Shown here: in pieces, positions 13,525 through 24,309 of the stretch
How the letters are laid out: each line of letters starts with the position of its first letter
Position numbering within the stretch: position 1 is the stretch's first letter
Assembly (NCBI RefSeq): GCF_001653235.2
Contig: NW_019154044.1
Coordinates: forward strand, 558,001-622,000
Reading direction: 5' to 3'
Source of the DNA: Pochonia chlamydosporia 170
Lineage: Eukaryota > Ascomycota > Sordariomycetes > Hypocreales > Clavicipitaceae
Length of the DNA: 64,000 bases
Position numbers and translations under genes: made by a program
The notes under the pieces: model-generated
The model's database searches: none
Seen by the model: only the letters and a program-made list of their open reading frames with translations
What the model was told of the DNA's origin: nothing

Positions 13525-15570
13525 AGTCCACACCAGCTGTCACCTGTAGGAACCGGCCCGCCATGACCGCTTCGGGACCCACTTCTTTCATCCCTGGACC
13601 GGCAGTCAGCCCCAATGGCCTGGACCCCAATCTCCCGGTCCCCTATTGTTTTGCTTTGACGTTCAATGTTGGCCAGATGGTGATGGGCAGGACTAACAAA
13701 TAACGCGCCATGGATAGTGCGGTGCTCCGTGCAAACGGAGCACGCACGCAACACAGACGTGATAGACGCTGTAGAGCGTAGACAGACAGATGCAGACGAA
13801 AGAGGGAGGATAGAGTGCAGATTGTGAGCCACGGAGTGGTGCATGGTCCGATAAACTTGGGAAGGCGCGTCCGTTTCTGGCCATGTTGATTTCCCGTCTC
13901 GGATCAGATATCCGCATCTTCTCCCCGCCCTCCAGCATTATTAGGAAGGAGCGGATGGCGCGATGGCCTAAATTGATTCAAGACTGGATGGATGACCGGA
14001 TAACTGGCACTGGGGTGACTTGGGTGATTTTGAGTGTCGGGGCAAAAACTTTATTCCAAGGCGAAAAAGAAAGTAAGCTTCATCTTAGCCTCAAACATCG
14101 AACCCAACTTGCCCAACCTCACTTCGCCTGGCATTCGCCTGGTCTCGCCTCGCCACACATCAATCACACACATCACATTCACAATCCCACGGTCATGGCA
14201 ACGGTCCACATTGATCATCGAAATCTCGCTGCCTTGCTGCAAGGGCCGTCCGACACCGCCACCCTTTTTGACGACCTTTTTTGACTCTGGCGACACCCAG
14301 CCAGCTTTGCGACTTTGCGGGCGTCACTCCCGAGTCTCCTCCCGAATGGTTGCGGACGGGCTTGCAGAAGCATTGAATTGATTTCGACTAATCAACGCCT
14401 TCGATCGTCTCTTCCTCCCAAATGGCAAGCTCTGGTATTGGCGTGATGCAGTGCAACGCTGCCTGCTTGCGCTTGTTACAGAGACTCAACCCAGTAAGCA
14501 GGCACAATAGCTCGTATGACTTGGATAAATGCACATCATTGCGTTGATGACGACTTACGTCAAGCTTGCGCAGGAAGCATGACTTCGAATTGACGCGCTG
14601 GTCCCCCTAATTTGCCTCACCCAACTTGTCAAGGCCGAGGCTCGCCTGTGAGTGCTTCTCTTTTGTTTTTTGCGTTGCGCTCTTTTCTTTTTCCCCCATG
14701 TACGTCCAGAGTACATACATGCTTCTCACTCTGTTGAGAGACGGACTAGATTGCGGACCACCCTTTTTGCCCACCAGACTCGATGGGCAATGCGTAACTA
14801 AGACATGGACCCTCTTGAGGCATGCGCTCGCAAATGATGCTCACCCCGGCCGTCCAATGGCATCCCGACATCTTGACAATCCCAGTCCATTTCTGCCCGC
14901 ATCGAACGCCACCTTTTCGAATGCCTTTCCCCAAGCACTTGGGGCCACTCACATTTGCTCACATTTGCACCGTCAAAACCGTCCAAGGGACACCAAGGGA
15001 CACCAAGCGACCCCGAACGACACACGAGGGACTCACATTCGCTCACAAACTTGTCCCATAAACTCCACCATAGCCTCGACCAACCCCCCAGACTTGTCTC
15101 ACTTCACTCTCATCTGCCCAGAGAAAGTGACGACGTCCACTAAAAAACTTACTCCCAAGGTTTCGGCTTGCTCCAGAGTTCCCTTTTCTTGCCTCTTCCC
15201 TTTTCCTTTTTGGCAATGGCCAACCCACGTTTCTCATTCTCTTCACGCCAGCCCATACCAGCACATTCTTTTCTACCTCTCCTCCCTGTCCCGGCCCTAC
15301 AAGGCGACAGGTCTTTTTAGTTTTTACTCCCTTGCTTTTTTGTCCGTGTTTCTTGCTTCCCTTTTAATCTTTGTATTCTTAATTACTCCTCATATTCTTA
15401 CTTTACCCACCGCGTAGCTTCCTTGTCTGCAGCGTCGAAGATAATCCTCCCCTCACATACACAAATACATACAGCTGCCGGTCTAAGCCTGTCATGTATC
15501 CGTCACCTGGCTTCGATTAAACCGGCATCTTTGTTTTAAATGATCGATAATCAATATTGAAGCCGTCGTC

Positions 15571-17181
15571 ATGAAAGATGTCCAACTATGGACTATAGTC
15601 CATGCATCAGTTACGGGCTTCGCTGTAATACCAATCATCTTGGTCGGCATCCTCACAGTCACCTTGGCAAGACGTCGAGGTGATCCAGCTCGCCGAGCTT
15701 TTGTTTGGTTAAAGGGCTGCTACCCGTTATTGATAGTGTAAGTTTGATCATAAATTCTGCATGCCACTTCGAGAACACTTTGCATATCAAGCTGGGGACA
15801 TGAGGCTCTGCCACCTGAAATATGCTCGTCTGGTAGTTGGAACGCAGCCAGGAAACATAAAAGCGGCCACCAGTGCCGCCCCCATTTGTAAGTAAAGAAC
15901 ACTGCTAACATCACACAGTTCCCTCAGCTGTATCATTGCGGCTGATTCTCTGAATGCCATCCTCAACTCCTGGCAAAATGATGCGGGATATTATGATACA
16001 ACAAGTCACACTCACGACCAAATCAGCAGCGTAATAAGATCCGAGCGATATCTCAGTTTCACTGGAAATTTGTTCGAGCACCTTGTCGACATTTTATTTG
16101 TCATCATTCTTGTCGAGCTGGGCAATGGCCTAATGTATTCGTTGGATCGACAATCATCAAAGTACCAAACCAGGCTACGGTACACCGCCTACGGTACCGC
16201 GGTGGTTCTCTTCTCGCTTGCCCTCGCATACTTTGGCCATCCGACAGCATCATGGGTCGCATATTGGAACGGCTCCGAAAGCAACTCAAGCTACGCTCAA
16301 CTCGCACAGTCCCTGAAGGTTGTGGGCAAACTCGGGGCGGCGTTTTATATCCCGTCGTGGATCATTTCCATATTTCAGATTGGATATGCCTCTTTTGTGA
16401 TGCACAAGCACAAGGCTGGTGTGCTCACACGACATGTAAGTACTTGACATGCGACTCGTATGCGAATGTTTTCATCAATCTAACGCGATATTACTAGGCG
16501 GCAATCCTCTATCTCACCATTACTGTGCTAGATTTCATTCGATGGACGTTCTTCCTCATCCTCTACGCACAATGGATTCTCCCAGCTGGATCCAGTCCCG
16601 CATGGTGGGATCTAATAGACGCCCTCGGCAACACATGGATTCGGTTCTCACAACTCGTGATGCTACTTATTATCGGTATGCGAAGGAAGAAGGGAATATG
16701 GACGACACATCAACCCTGGATGGCAAGCAGCGTATCAACAATGGCTTCGACAGTGACGAATGGCCCGTCTCCAGTCATGGCACCCGGGGCCGTTTACCAG
16801 CACTCACTATACCCGCACAAAGAATACTCTCAACCATCACCGACACATCCAGCCTGGTATATGCCGCAGCAGGTGCCGTCTTGGCAGTACCACGAACTCG
16901 CGGCTCCTTCGCCAGTTATTATTGCTCCAAGGGAGCTCGATGCATCGATGACGTACCAGTATGCTCCTCACCCGATGTTGGGACCGGGGTATCTGGTATT
17001 ACAGTCGTCGGCTCAGATTCAACAAAATTATCAGCAGCAATTGCAACAACAGCAACAGCAGCATCAACAACAACAACCACAACCATCACATCATACACCG
17101 CGAGACTACCACTCTCTACCTACCAACCACCAACTTCACCATCAACCTTCATTTCAACTTCAGCAATACAATACACAATAG
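15571..17181 (+). CDS. multi-pass membrane protein with Gln-rich cytosolic-type tail
   Basis: Three exons (15571-15737, 15919-16435, 16498-17181) encode 455 residues. The first ATG in a frame that splices cleanly is at 15571. Hydrophobic segments run from near residue 6 (IVHASVTGFAVIPIILVGIL) through exon 2 (FEHLVDILFVIILVELGNGL, YTAYGTAVVLFSLALAYF, AFYIPSWIISIFQIGYASFV) into exon 3 (AAILYLTITVLDFIRWTFFL, QLVMLLIIGM), giving six or seven likely membrane spans. An RRKKGIW segment follows the last span and a roughly 180-residue tail rich in Pro, Tyr, His and Gln ends the protein, including a near-continuous polyglutamine run. The 7TM-like topology resembles fungal receptor-type or DUF integral membrane proteins, but I cannot name the family and see no SAT4/CFEM motif. 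Splice sites are GTGTAAGT-type donors and CACAG/CTAG acceptors. Confidence 0.82.
17032..17085 (+). repeat. CAA/CAG repeat coding for a polyglutamine tract
   Basis: Imperfect CAA/CAG trinucleotide run inside exon 3 of the membrane-protein gene, encoding Gln interrupted by Leu, His and Pro. Mixed CAA and CAG codons suggest the tract is old or constrained rather than a freshly expanded microsatellite. Confidence 0.85.
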
Positions 17182-17662
17182 TTTCGAGTGAGCAAAACTC
17201 AGCATTATTACGGTCGTTTGGGTGCACGGCGTTAAGGGACATGCAGATACGATCCCAAAATGGGACAAAAAGACGGGCTTGTCTTGAGATATCCAACTTT
17301 ATACTTTTCACCATATTTCTTAATGTTAAATGGAATTTCCATATGAGTCATTTGCCGATGCCGTGGGATGTCGTGAGACGTGAGTGACCGCAAATGCCGT
17401 GGACGGGGACTAATATTTCCGTAGACTTTGCGGAGCAACCAAATCAGGCAATGAGCTCAAGTCAACTCAACAGCTTTCGATAATAGGCTAAACAAGATTT
17501 TAGTTTTGAACCAATCCACCCCCACTTCACTTGAGCTCCTCATCTTGAGAGTATTGTGAGAAGCACTTAAGACCTTCATGTCTAATTCTCAAGTTCCGTA
17601 AATTTCTCAATTGACGAAATTCATCAAAATCCAGCTAGATAAACCCTTACGATAGCCCCATC
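17182..17662 (+). other. intergenic spacer, probable promoter of the oxidoreductase gene
   Basis: 481 bases between two plus-strand genes. AT-richer than the flanking coding regions. I see no gene in it. Confidence 0.5.
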
Positions 17663-18763
17663 ATGACGCAACCCGTTGGAGTCGCCATCATCGGCAGTGG
17701 CATCTTTGTCAAAGAAGAGCACTTGGTAAATGCACCCCAACTTCCCATCTCCTCACTCACCTGCAAACTAACACAAGTTTAGCCCGCCGTCCTCGGAAAC
17801 AAGAACCTCACCCTCAAAGCGCTCTACTCACGCTCCCTCAAGTCCGCCCAGGAAACAGCCTCGCAGATCAAAGACGCACCATCCCCAGACCTCTACTCCG
17901 AAGACTCCCCCTCCAAAACCTACACCGACCTCCTCCAGCGCAATGACATCCAAGCCCTCATCATTGCTTTACCCATCGTCTCTCAACCCTCCTACATCCA
18001 GGCCGGTCTCTCCGCCGGCAAACACGTCCTCGCTGAAAAACCCATCGCCAAGGACATCGCCACCGCCCAATCCCTCATCACATTCTACAAAAACCTCACG
18101 TCCCCGAAGCCTATTTTCGCCATCGCCGAAAACTTCCGCTTCATGCCGCGGTTCCTGTATGCGGCAGAGCAGGCCCGCTCGCTAGGTCGCATCACCCACT
18201 TCTCCGTCAAGGTCATGGGGCTGATGAAGGACGAAAATAAGTACTACAAGACGAGTTGGCGCACCAAGCCCGAGTACCAGGGCGGGTTTCTCCTCGACGG
18301 GGGCGTTCACCACGCCGCTGGTGCGAGGATGTTCCTCCGGGGGGAAGGGAACAGGGCTGTGTCGGTGAGGGCGTTTACGAACCTTACGCAAAAGCACCTG
18401 CCGCCTATTGATACCGTTACGGCGATTGTGAAGACTGAGTCGGGTGCCACGGGGACGTATTACCACTCTGCGGGGTCGTTGATGAGCTGCTTTGAGTGGG
18501 AGGCTGCGTGTGAGGGGGGCAGTGTGAAGTTGGATGGGGATGTGGTTACGGTTGTGAAGGGGGGAGATAAGATTGAGAAGAGGTTTGAGAGGACGAGTGG
18601 TGTGAGGGAGGAGGTTGATGCTTGGGCTAAGGGGATTTTGGGGGGGAGGGCGGATGGCATGCAGAGTCCTGAGGAGGCGTTGGGCGATTTGGAGTTTTTG
18701 GAGAGGATGTTTGGCAGTGGGGGGGAAGGGGGGGAGGAGAAGAGGTATGAGTTGCAGGGATAA
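17663..18763 (+). CDS. Gfo/Idh/MocA-family NAD(P)-dependent oxidoreductase
   Basis: Two exons (17663-17725, 17783-18763; 57-nt intron) encode 347 residues. The N-terminus carries a Rossmann dinucleotide-binding motif, GVAIIGSGIF, split from the rest by the intron. The family's EKP motif appears as HVLAEKPIAKD, contributing the catalytic lysine, and a GGFLLDGGVHHAAGARMF segment supplies the D-x-x-x-H type active-site residues of the C-terminal domain. Length matches the family (330-400 residues). No signal peptide is present, so the enzyme is probably cytosolic. Family knowledge: these enzymes oxidise or reduce sugars, inositols, dihydrodiols or biliverdin; substrate cannot be inferred. The coding strand is C-rich in the first half and strongly G-rich in the last third, with Gly/Glu-rich codons at the C-terminus (SGGEGGEEK). 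Confidence 0.92.
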
Positions 18764-19451
18764 TGTGCCGATGGGTATGGATGGTTCTTGTATGTGTGGA
18801 TGGTGTTGTACGGATAAGGAAGAAGCTTGCGTGGTTTAAGAGAGTTGTATGTATCAGAGATACTTCGGAAGCCTGCTGACTAGAGTGAAACTGCTGCAAG
18901 TGCAATATGCAGTTAGTATCTTCAAAGTCGATGAATTGCATATACATAACCGTTGACTGCCTGGGTGGATGGTTATGGCGTCCGCTGTCTGTGAATAGCA
19001 AGGCAATGTTGTGGAAGGGGGTGCGCTTATGTGTAAGTAGATAGTTAGTAGAGGTTATAAGAAGAGAATTTAATGAGTTTCACGGGTATGTTGTTGCCTT
19101 TTCTTCATGTTTGCAGTTCTGTTTGCTGCCTGTATTCCGTTGATAGTGAACCAGGTTAATGGTGATGCAACTATACTTGGTCGTTGCTAACTGAGAATGA
19201 AGAGGTACGTGATGACATTGTGCTACAGAAAAGCGAACGACTCAAGTTGAAAGATCCTACATCGAGTTACGTTACAGTAACCTCCTAGTATATAAGACAT
19301 AACACTGGTAGCTAAACTCAGTTTGGTGGTATACGCAACAAAACAACTCAAGTATTGAAGCCGTGTATACTAGCCAAGTTCAGATAAATTAACCGACATA
19401 AACAACAAACAAATAGTGATCGAACAAACCGATCTAACTTCCAATCTCAAC
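18764..19451. other. convergent 3' intergenic region
   Basis: Lies between the 3' ends of the oxidoreductase gene (+) and the racemase-like gene (-). AT-rich with tgtatg/atatac runs, probably both 3' UTRs. No gene seen. Confidence 0.5.
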
Positions 19452-20192
19452 TCAATCATCTACCATTGCCCACTCCGCCGCAGCACTCGCATGCACACCC
19501 GCCGGCTCAATCACCGGAATCCCATCAACATCATCCTCCCCCAGCACGAATCCCAAATCCGTACTCCCCAAAACAAGTGCCTCTGCCCCCCTTTCAACAA
19601 GACCATTCGCCTGACTTACAAACATCCCCCTCGTGGCCTCCGTCACCGCCTCTCTCCCCTTGGCAACCTCTTCAATCATCCCCCTATTAACCCTTTCAAT
19701 ATCTTCCTCCCTCTCCGGAACAACGACCTCAAACCCATGCCGACGCAGCCGTCCCACAAAAAAGTCCGGATCATCACCATCCAGCATCGTAATCTTGGGA
19801 CCCAACAGACCTAGTTTCTTGGTCTGCGGATACCGCGTACGTATATGCCCAGCAAGCATATCCGCTATATGCAGTACAGTCACGCCCGTACCTTCAAGGA
19901 CACTCGCCAACTGTCGAGAGACTTTGTGTGCCAGGATGGAGCATATAACCACCCCGTCAACTATTCTCTTTGGCCTCGTGAGCGCAGTCACGGAGTCGGC
20001 GTACACGGCTGAGAAGTCGGTCCATTTCCCTGCGCTGGCGTGCTGGATCATGAGTTCGAGGTTTGCGCTGTGTATGTGCAGAGGGAAGTTGGTGCGGTGG
20101 CCGTGGCGGGCGCGGGCGGCGGCGTTGATGATGTTGTAGTATAGGATGGTTACGTCGGGCGTCATGCCGCCTAGGAGGAGGAGTGTCTTCAT
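19452..20192 (-). CDS. Asp/Glu racemase-superfamily protein
   Basis: A single-exon frame of 246 residues when started at the ATG ending at 20192, which puts the family's N-terminal motif LLLGGMTPDVT at residues 4-15. An in-frame extension upstream exists but would add about 34 residues that fit no racemase. The first catalytic-type cysteine is present (Cys84 in VVICSILAHK, matching the C-N-T-x-H block loosely). The second, normally in L-G-C-T-E, is serine here (LGSTDLGFV, Ser210). The C-terminus HASAAAEWA fits the family. Family knowledge: two cysteines act as acid/base in cofactor-independent amino-acid racemases; relatives with other residues catalyse hydantoin racemisation or maleate/malonate chemistry. 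Substrate is therefore open. It is cytosolic by lack of targeting signal. Its 3' end faces that of the oxidoreductase gene. Confidence 0.88.
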   Translation of the reverse strand: MKTLLLLGGMTPDVTILYYNIINAAARARHGHRTNFPLHIHSANLELMIQHASAGKWTDFSAVYADSVTALTRPKRIVDGVVICSILAHKVSRQLASVLEGTGVTVLHIADMLAGHIRTRYPQTKKLGLLGPKITMLDGDDPDFFVGRLRRHGFEVVVPEREEDIERVNRGMIEEVAKGREAVTEATRGMFVSQANGLVERGAEALVLGSTDLGFVLGEDDVDGIPVIEPAGVHASAAAEWAMVDD

Positions 20193-21326
20193 GGTTGTGA
20201 TCGTGATGTTGTGTTTGGAGGAGTGAGTCATTTGGTGTTTGGTGGTGAAGTAAGCAGATGATATATCACGTGGAGGCTGAACGGATGGTAACAACTTTGT
20301 GTGTTATCGCTTCTTTCTAAAATGCTGATTCGGCAGGAATATTGTAAGGGTTTCTTATATGTGAATTGCGTTTAATCATGTGCGTCGTTGGTGGTTGAGT
20401 GTGATGTATGTATCGTGATGCTGGGTTTTTCACGGTTTGGTATGGGTGAAATAGAACGAGATGTACATATATCCTTAGCCACAACAGGAGTTCGTTGGCA
20501 TTAGAAGCAGCTAACGATGGATACAAATCGTATGGTTTGTTGACAACGGGAATTAATGCACGTTGGTAAACATCATAACCACAGAATTTAATATCTGAGA
20601 GGCTAAGTTGGGTTCGAAGGCCATACTTGCAAGTTCCACCAAGTTTACAGAGTAGATGGACTCCAATAGAGTACCAACAATAGTGTGAATACTAGTTGAT
20701 GGCCAGAGTTCACTAGATATGAAAGACTGCATCTGGCTCTACGTTTCGAAATAATGCCCAGTAACAATTGAATCTTTCATGTGGATTGGCCTGACCCAGC
20801 AGATTGAGGATCTTGGTAACCTGTGGTAGGAGTGTAGTCTGTTTCCTGCTAAACGGAGACTTCAAACCACACAGCATGGATGTTGCAGGCGTCATGTCAA
20901 GAAGATACATGTTAGAAACGACTTGCTCTTCATTGTCAAGTTCATCATGTTCAACTTCAAACTCTGGCATCTTAGTAGCGCCGCTCCCGGCTTCAAACGG
21001 TGAGAGCACAATAACGATTTACCAACAATGTTCTAGTTAAGCTAATGGCTCGTTTTGACCTTCTCAAGGATCAAATTATTGTGGCACCGCGCAATATGGC
21101 GTCCTTGGTGAAGAGACGTTGCTGCAAGTGGTTCAGTAACCCTTAGCAAGACCTTGCAGCTGTCTGGTTCTCATCTCATAATTATATCACAACATTCCTG
21201 GCATATACTTCGGCACTTCACCACATGAGTTTCCAGACTTCAACATCAGGGGGTAACTTGATATGCATGTACATGAGGTACATTTGGTAGCGAAATATGC
21301 ATACATCCTGGCAGCAAGCCAGCGTA
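20193..21326. other. intergenic region upstream of the racemase-like gene
   Basis: Contains the presumed promoter of the minus-strand racemase-like gene and the 3' flank of the thioesterase gene. One short protein-like frame inside it is listed separately; otherwise nothing is supported. Confidence 0.45.
20713..21009 (-). CDS. short hypothetical frame, possibly a gene fragment
   Basis: Up to 98 codons; an internal ATG (near 20970) would give 85 residues beginning with an acidic segment (EFEVEHDELDNEEQ) followed by a mixed globular-looking stretch ending AVFHI. No family is recognised. Sequence composition looks more like protein than the surrounding DNA, but there is no homology or splice support, so it could be a decayed exon or chance. 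Confidence 0.22.
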   Translation of the reverse strand: MLSPFEAGSGATKMPEFEVEHDELDNEEQVVSNMYLLDMTPATSMLCGLKSPFSRKQTTLLPQVTKILNLLGQANPHERFNCYWALFRNVEPDAVFHI

Positions 21327-22173
21327 TCACAACTTACTCTTGGACAATAGCCCATCAGCATTATACAGCTTCTCCAACCCCCTCCGAAGCTCAGGAGCCA
21401 TCCCACTCTTAGACGGCCTCCCCGTCGCCCTCTCAACAAATACATGCACAAAATCACACACGGCCTTCACCCCTTCAACACCCTTCTCAAACACGGCCAA
21501 TTCAAACGTAACGCTCGAGTTGCCCAGCTTAGCCACCCGCACGCCCACCTCCGCCACGGCAGGGTACGCAATCGACGAGTAAAAGTTGGTGCTGGTGTGC
21601 GCGACGAGAGGATGGTACGGCGAGTTTGGCGGATGTATGCCGCAGTATTCCATGAGGTATGCGTTGGCGGCGGAATCGAACCTTGGGCTGTCAGCTTCTG
21701 CTTGCATCCGGGGTGCGTTGGGCTGAACTTACAGGAAGTTGTATACCGAGTTGTTCATGTGGTCGTACATGTCATTATCGTTCCTGTACATATAATAATT
21801 AGCTTCTCATGATGTCTTGTAGCTCGTACGATGCTGCAGATCTGAGCCCGGGACGGTAAGGCTTGTGTAAGCCACATTTGGCGCGTATACAAATGCAAGT
21901 ATAAGACAAGGCTGCAGAATCCCTCATCCAGAATGAGGATATCTTTGAGGAATCAACTGGATAGGGGGGGTGTAAACTCAGTGAAACGCGCCATCGCCGT
22001 GTATATCCCATGACAGGGATTGCGCAAAAGGTTCCCAGGTACATCTCGAATGCAGCCAGGAATGAACAAGGGGAGACAAAGAAAAAAGCAAAATCCTACC
22101 ATCGTGTGCGGTAATCCAAAATGTAAGGATAGTCTTCCCTCCTGCGCGCCTTCTTATCCGCCAAGGGAGCCAT
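21327..22173 (-). CDS. hotdog-fold acyl-CoA thioesterase (4HBT type)
   Basis: Three exons read on the minus strand (22173-22100, 21783-21733, 21681-21327) give 159 residues. The chosen ATG starts a basic leader (ADKKARRRE) followed by YPYILDYRTRW; the Trp codon is split across intron 1 and exon 2 continues with NDNDMYDHMNNSVYNF, the 4HBT active-site block in which the D-x-x-x-H-x-N-N aspartate and following helix bind and cleave the acyl-CoA. Exon 3 carries LFDSAANAYL and the later strands of the hotdog fold. Length fits the family (130-170). Intron 1 is long (316 nt), intron 2 is 51 nt. A cytosolic or mitochondrial location is possible; no clear signal peptide. The second exon is only 51 nt and is easily missed by gene finders. 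Substrate chain length is unknown. Confidence 0.87.
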
Positions 22174-23157
22174 GTCTGCAAGCCGTGACAGCCAAAGAAG
22201 CCCACACACCAAGCCAATTCCAGAGATCTGGTAAAGAAGACGGGTAGCTGAGACCGGCGATTCCGGGGAAAGATGATGTTGCGGATGCGGAACGGAGGAA
22301 GCTCCGTGAACTAAGACAACGCCGTGGCAGGTTCCCGTCAAATCTACTGGTTAGAGTAGGAGGCAGGATGTGAGAGGTTTTCCGGGTAATAACCAGCGGG
22401 CGTAGCTAGGCCTGCAGTAACTGAGTTTTCACCCGTCGTCTCGTCCGGGGTGAGCTCCTTGATTGCGTGTGTATACAAGAGCAATTGTTCAGGGAGGGGG
22501 TTGTTGTTGCTCACGATGGCGGCGGCACTGAGTGTGGCTGCGATGGCTGCAAGCGATCAGGTTGGAATGGGTGGCATGAGGGATATCTTGAAGTACTTTT
22601 CGCTTTGCTGGAATTGGGCGGGGTGAAGGCCGCTAAAATATACGACGGGAGAGAAGACTCGGGTAGAATGAAAAGGATGTTGTGAATTGCGTTTGACGGA
22701 GGTCAATCGACACGTTGAAAGCTCAAGCTCACGGGTGGTTGAATGTTGAGCCGAGGTTTGTTGTGTCAGTCTGGGGAAGGACGTCATTGGTTGCACCTGC
22801 CGTCGCTGGCATGCTTGGCAGTGGTGCTCAAGGAGCTCTGTAAGAGTGCCTAGTTGAGAATAAAACTGGGCGCCGCTTTGCAGGAGCACCATTAGCTTGA
22901 AGGGTCAAATACATATGTAAGTACAAGGGCATGCAGAGGAGAGCAAGTCTAAATTGGAACGCAAGTACGACAGTCATCGCGGAAAGGTATGGTTGCTAGT
23001 CCAAATGGGTGGATATGGCATGTATGAATTGTGTCATTGGTTATGCATGCATAAGCTACAGTCTGAATGAATAAAGGCATGCCCATCTTTCTATCAATGC
23101 CAAATAAAGACAGGGACGCAAATACAGATAGTACAGTATAGCAAAATACATAACTCG
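22174..23157. other. intergenic region upstream of the thioesterase gene
   Basis: About 1 kb between two minus-strand genes. It should contain the thioesterase promoter and the hydrolase 3' UTR. No supported gene; short frames on both strands are unremarkable. Confidence 0.45.
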
Positions 23158-24309
23158 CTATACTTTCTCACCAAATGCGTCCCCCGAGCCAAGAACTTTC
23201 CTATCCGCAGCTACCCTATTCGCCATCTGAAATAAACAGTCAGGTACATCAACCTCATTACCAACATCACAGGTAAGCCACTCACATGTTATTATATCGC
23301 CAAATATATCGTCCATATAGTACAGCGACGAAATGTGACCCCCCGGAATAGTCTTTGCCCAAGCGCGCTTGTAATTGGCGACCAACCAGCTATTGGTTGC
23401 GCCCCCAATCTGGTCCTTGTCAGAACTAACCACCAGCATGGGTTTCGAATGCTCTTCATCCAAGGTCGACGGCTCAAATCCCCAGTCTGAATGAATTACA
23501 TCCGAGACCTCCAAAAACCCGTCCCAGTTCTTGCAGCAGGTCACACATCCACGAGCCATCCGGGTAATGAATTCATCTTCCGTCACCTCTTTACGTTTAA
23601 GCCACTCTGCACACACCTTCTTCTCGTCCGCATCCATCATGTCAAAGAGTGTATTTCGGAGGAACGTCTTCGCACCGTCTTCAGTCTTCATCTTCGAACC
23701 AATGGCTGAGCTGAATGCCCGTTGGAGGAGACGGAACGGAACCAACTGCGATGGAGGACCTACGGAGAACCAGTTCGCCCAGCTTAGAGACTTGGCGTGA
23801 TCCCTGTGGTACTTGAATGGGGAGAAGCCGGCCAGCAGAACGCATCCTGCGATTTTGCGCCCTGGTGGGAACAAGTCATACGGAGCGCCGTAAAGCATTT
23901 GGGCGTGAACCGTGCCGTAAGAACCCCCTGCCACGTAAATCTGGTCGTACTCTCCGGTAGGATAGAAATGCGACAGCAGCGCGCATATATCTCGCGCGAG
24001 GGTTACATTATATGGTATACTGGTATCCCGGCTGCTCGTATTACCATTGCCGGCCAGCGTAGGCGCAATCCAGTGAACTCCAAGCTTGCGACATGGCTCT
24101 GGGACGTCGTACGCAGTCCCAACGCTCATCACACCGCTGAAGAAGATGACAATTGTGCGCGAATCGGATGGTCCATTGTGTGCATATGCTAGTTGGCGGC
24201 CGTCTGGGAGTTGGAGAATGTGTTCTTCCGCGCCTTTGATTCTGCTGTATGCCGGGGAATCTGCCATGTTTGTGAGAGGGATGTTTTGCGTGGTCGTGTC
24301 GGTAGCCAT
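23158..24309 (-). CDS. alpha/beta-hydrolase fold protein
   Basis: A single exon of 383 residues from the ATG ending at 24309 (MATDTTTQ). An in-frame ATG 21 codons upstream is possible but gives a less typical N-terminus. The core fold is recognisable: a first strand TIVIFFSGVMSVG with the oxyanion region, a nucleophile elbow VAGGSYGT (G-x-S-x-G), an acid in VVSSDKDQIGG and a late histidine in PGGHISSLYY, in the right order for a Ser-Asp-His triad. Between the elbow and the acid lies a long helical cap. No signal peptide, so it is likely intracellular. Family knowledge: such proteins include esterases, lactonases and epoxide-hydrolase-like enzymes; the substrate cannot be deduced. It is divergently placed relative to the pseudouridine synthase gene, 570 bp apart. 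Confidence 0.9.
   Translation of the reverse strand: MATDTTTQNIPLTNMADSPAYSRIKGAEEHILQLPDGRQLAYAHNGPSDSRTIVIFFSGVMSVGTAYDVPEPCRKLGVHWIAPTLAGNGNTSSRDTSIPYNVTLARDICALLSHFYPTGEYDQIYVAGGSYGTVHAQMLYGAPYDLFPPGRKIAGCVLLAGFSPFKYHRDHAKSLSWANWFSVGPPSQLVPFRLLQRAFSSAIGSKMKTEDGAKTFLRNTLFDMMDADEKKVCAEWLKRKEVTEDEFITRMARGCVTCCKNWDGFLEVSDVIHSDWGFEPSTLDEEHSKPMLVVSSDKDQIGGATNSWLVANYKRAWAKTIPGGHISSLYYMDDIFGDIITCEWLTCDVGNEVDVPDCLFQMANRVAADRKVLGSGDAFGEKV

Larger units (their letters stand above)
10452..15570. other. long intergenic region before the membrane-protein gene
   Basis: No recognisable gene in about 5.1 kb apart from one weak short frame listed separately. From roughly 14100 to 15500 the plus strand is strongly pyrimidine-rich (long ct/cc runs, ttttctttttcccc), which suits a long promoter and leader for the gene at 15571. 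A 263-codon open frame at 14626-15417 lies in this stretch; its composition (Ser/Pro/Leu/Phe from ct repeats) argues that it is not coding. Confidence 0.45.

Noticed and set aside
14626..15417. A 263-codon plus-strand frame upstream of the membrane-protein gene
   Set aside because: The stretch is pyrimidine-rich leader-like DNA, and the translated Ser/Pro/Leu/Phe composition reflects this. No family resemblance.
16449..17387. A 312-codon plus-strand frame overlapping the membrane-protein gene
   Set aside because: It runs in another frame through the polyglutamine region (yielding poly-Thr), has no domain, and the exon 3 frame of the membrane protein fits splice sites and membrane spans far better.
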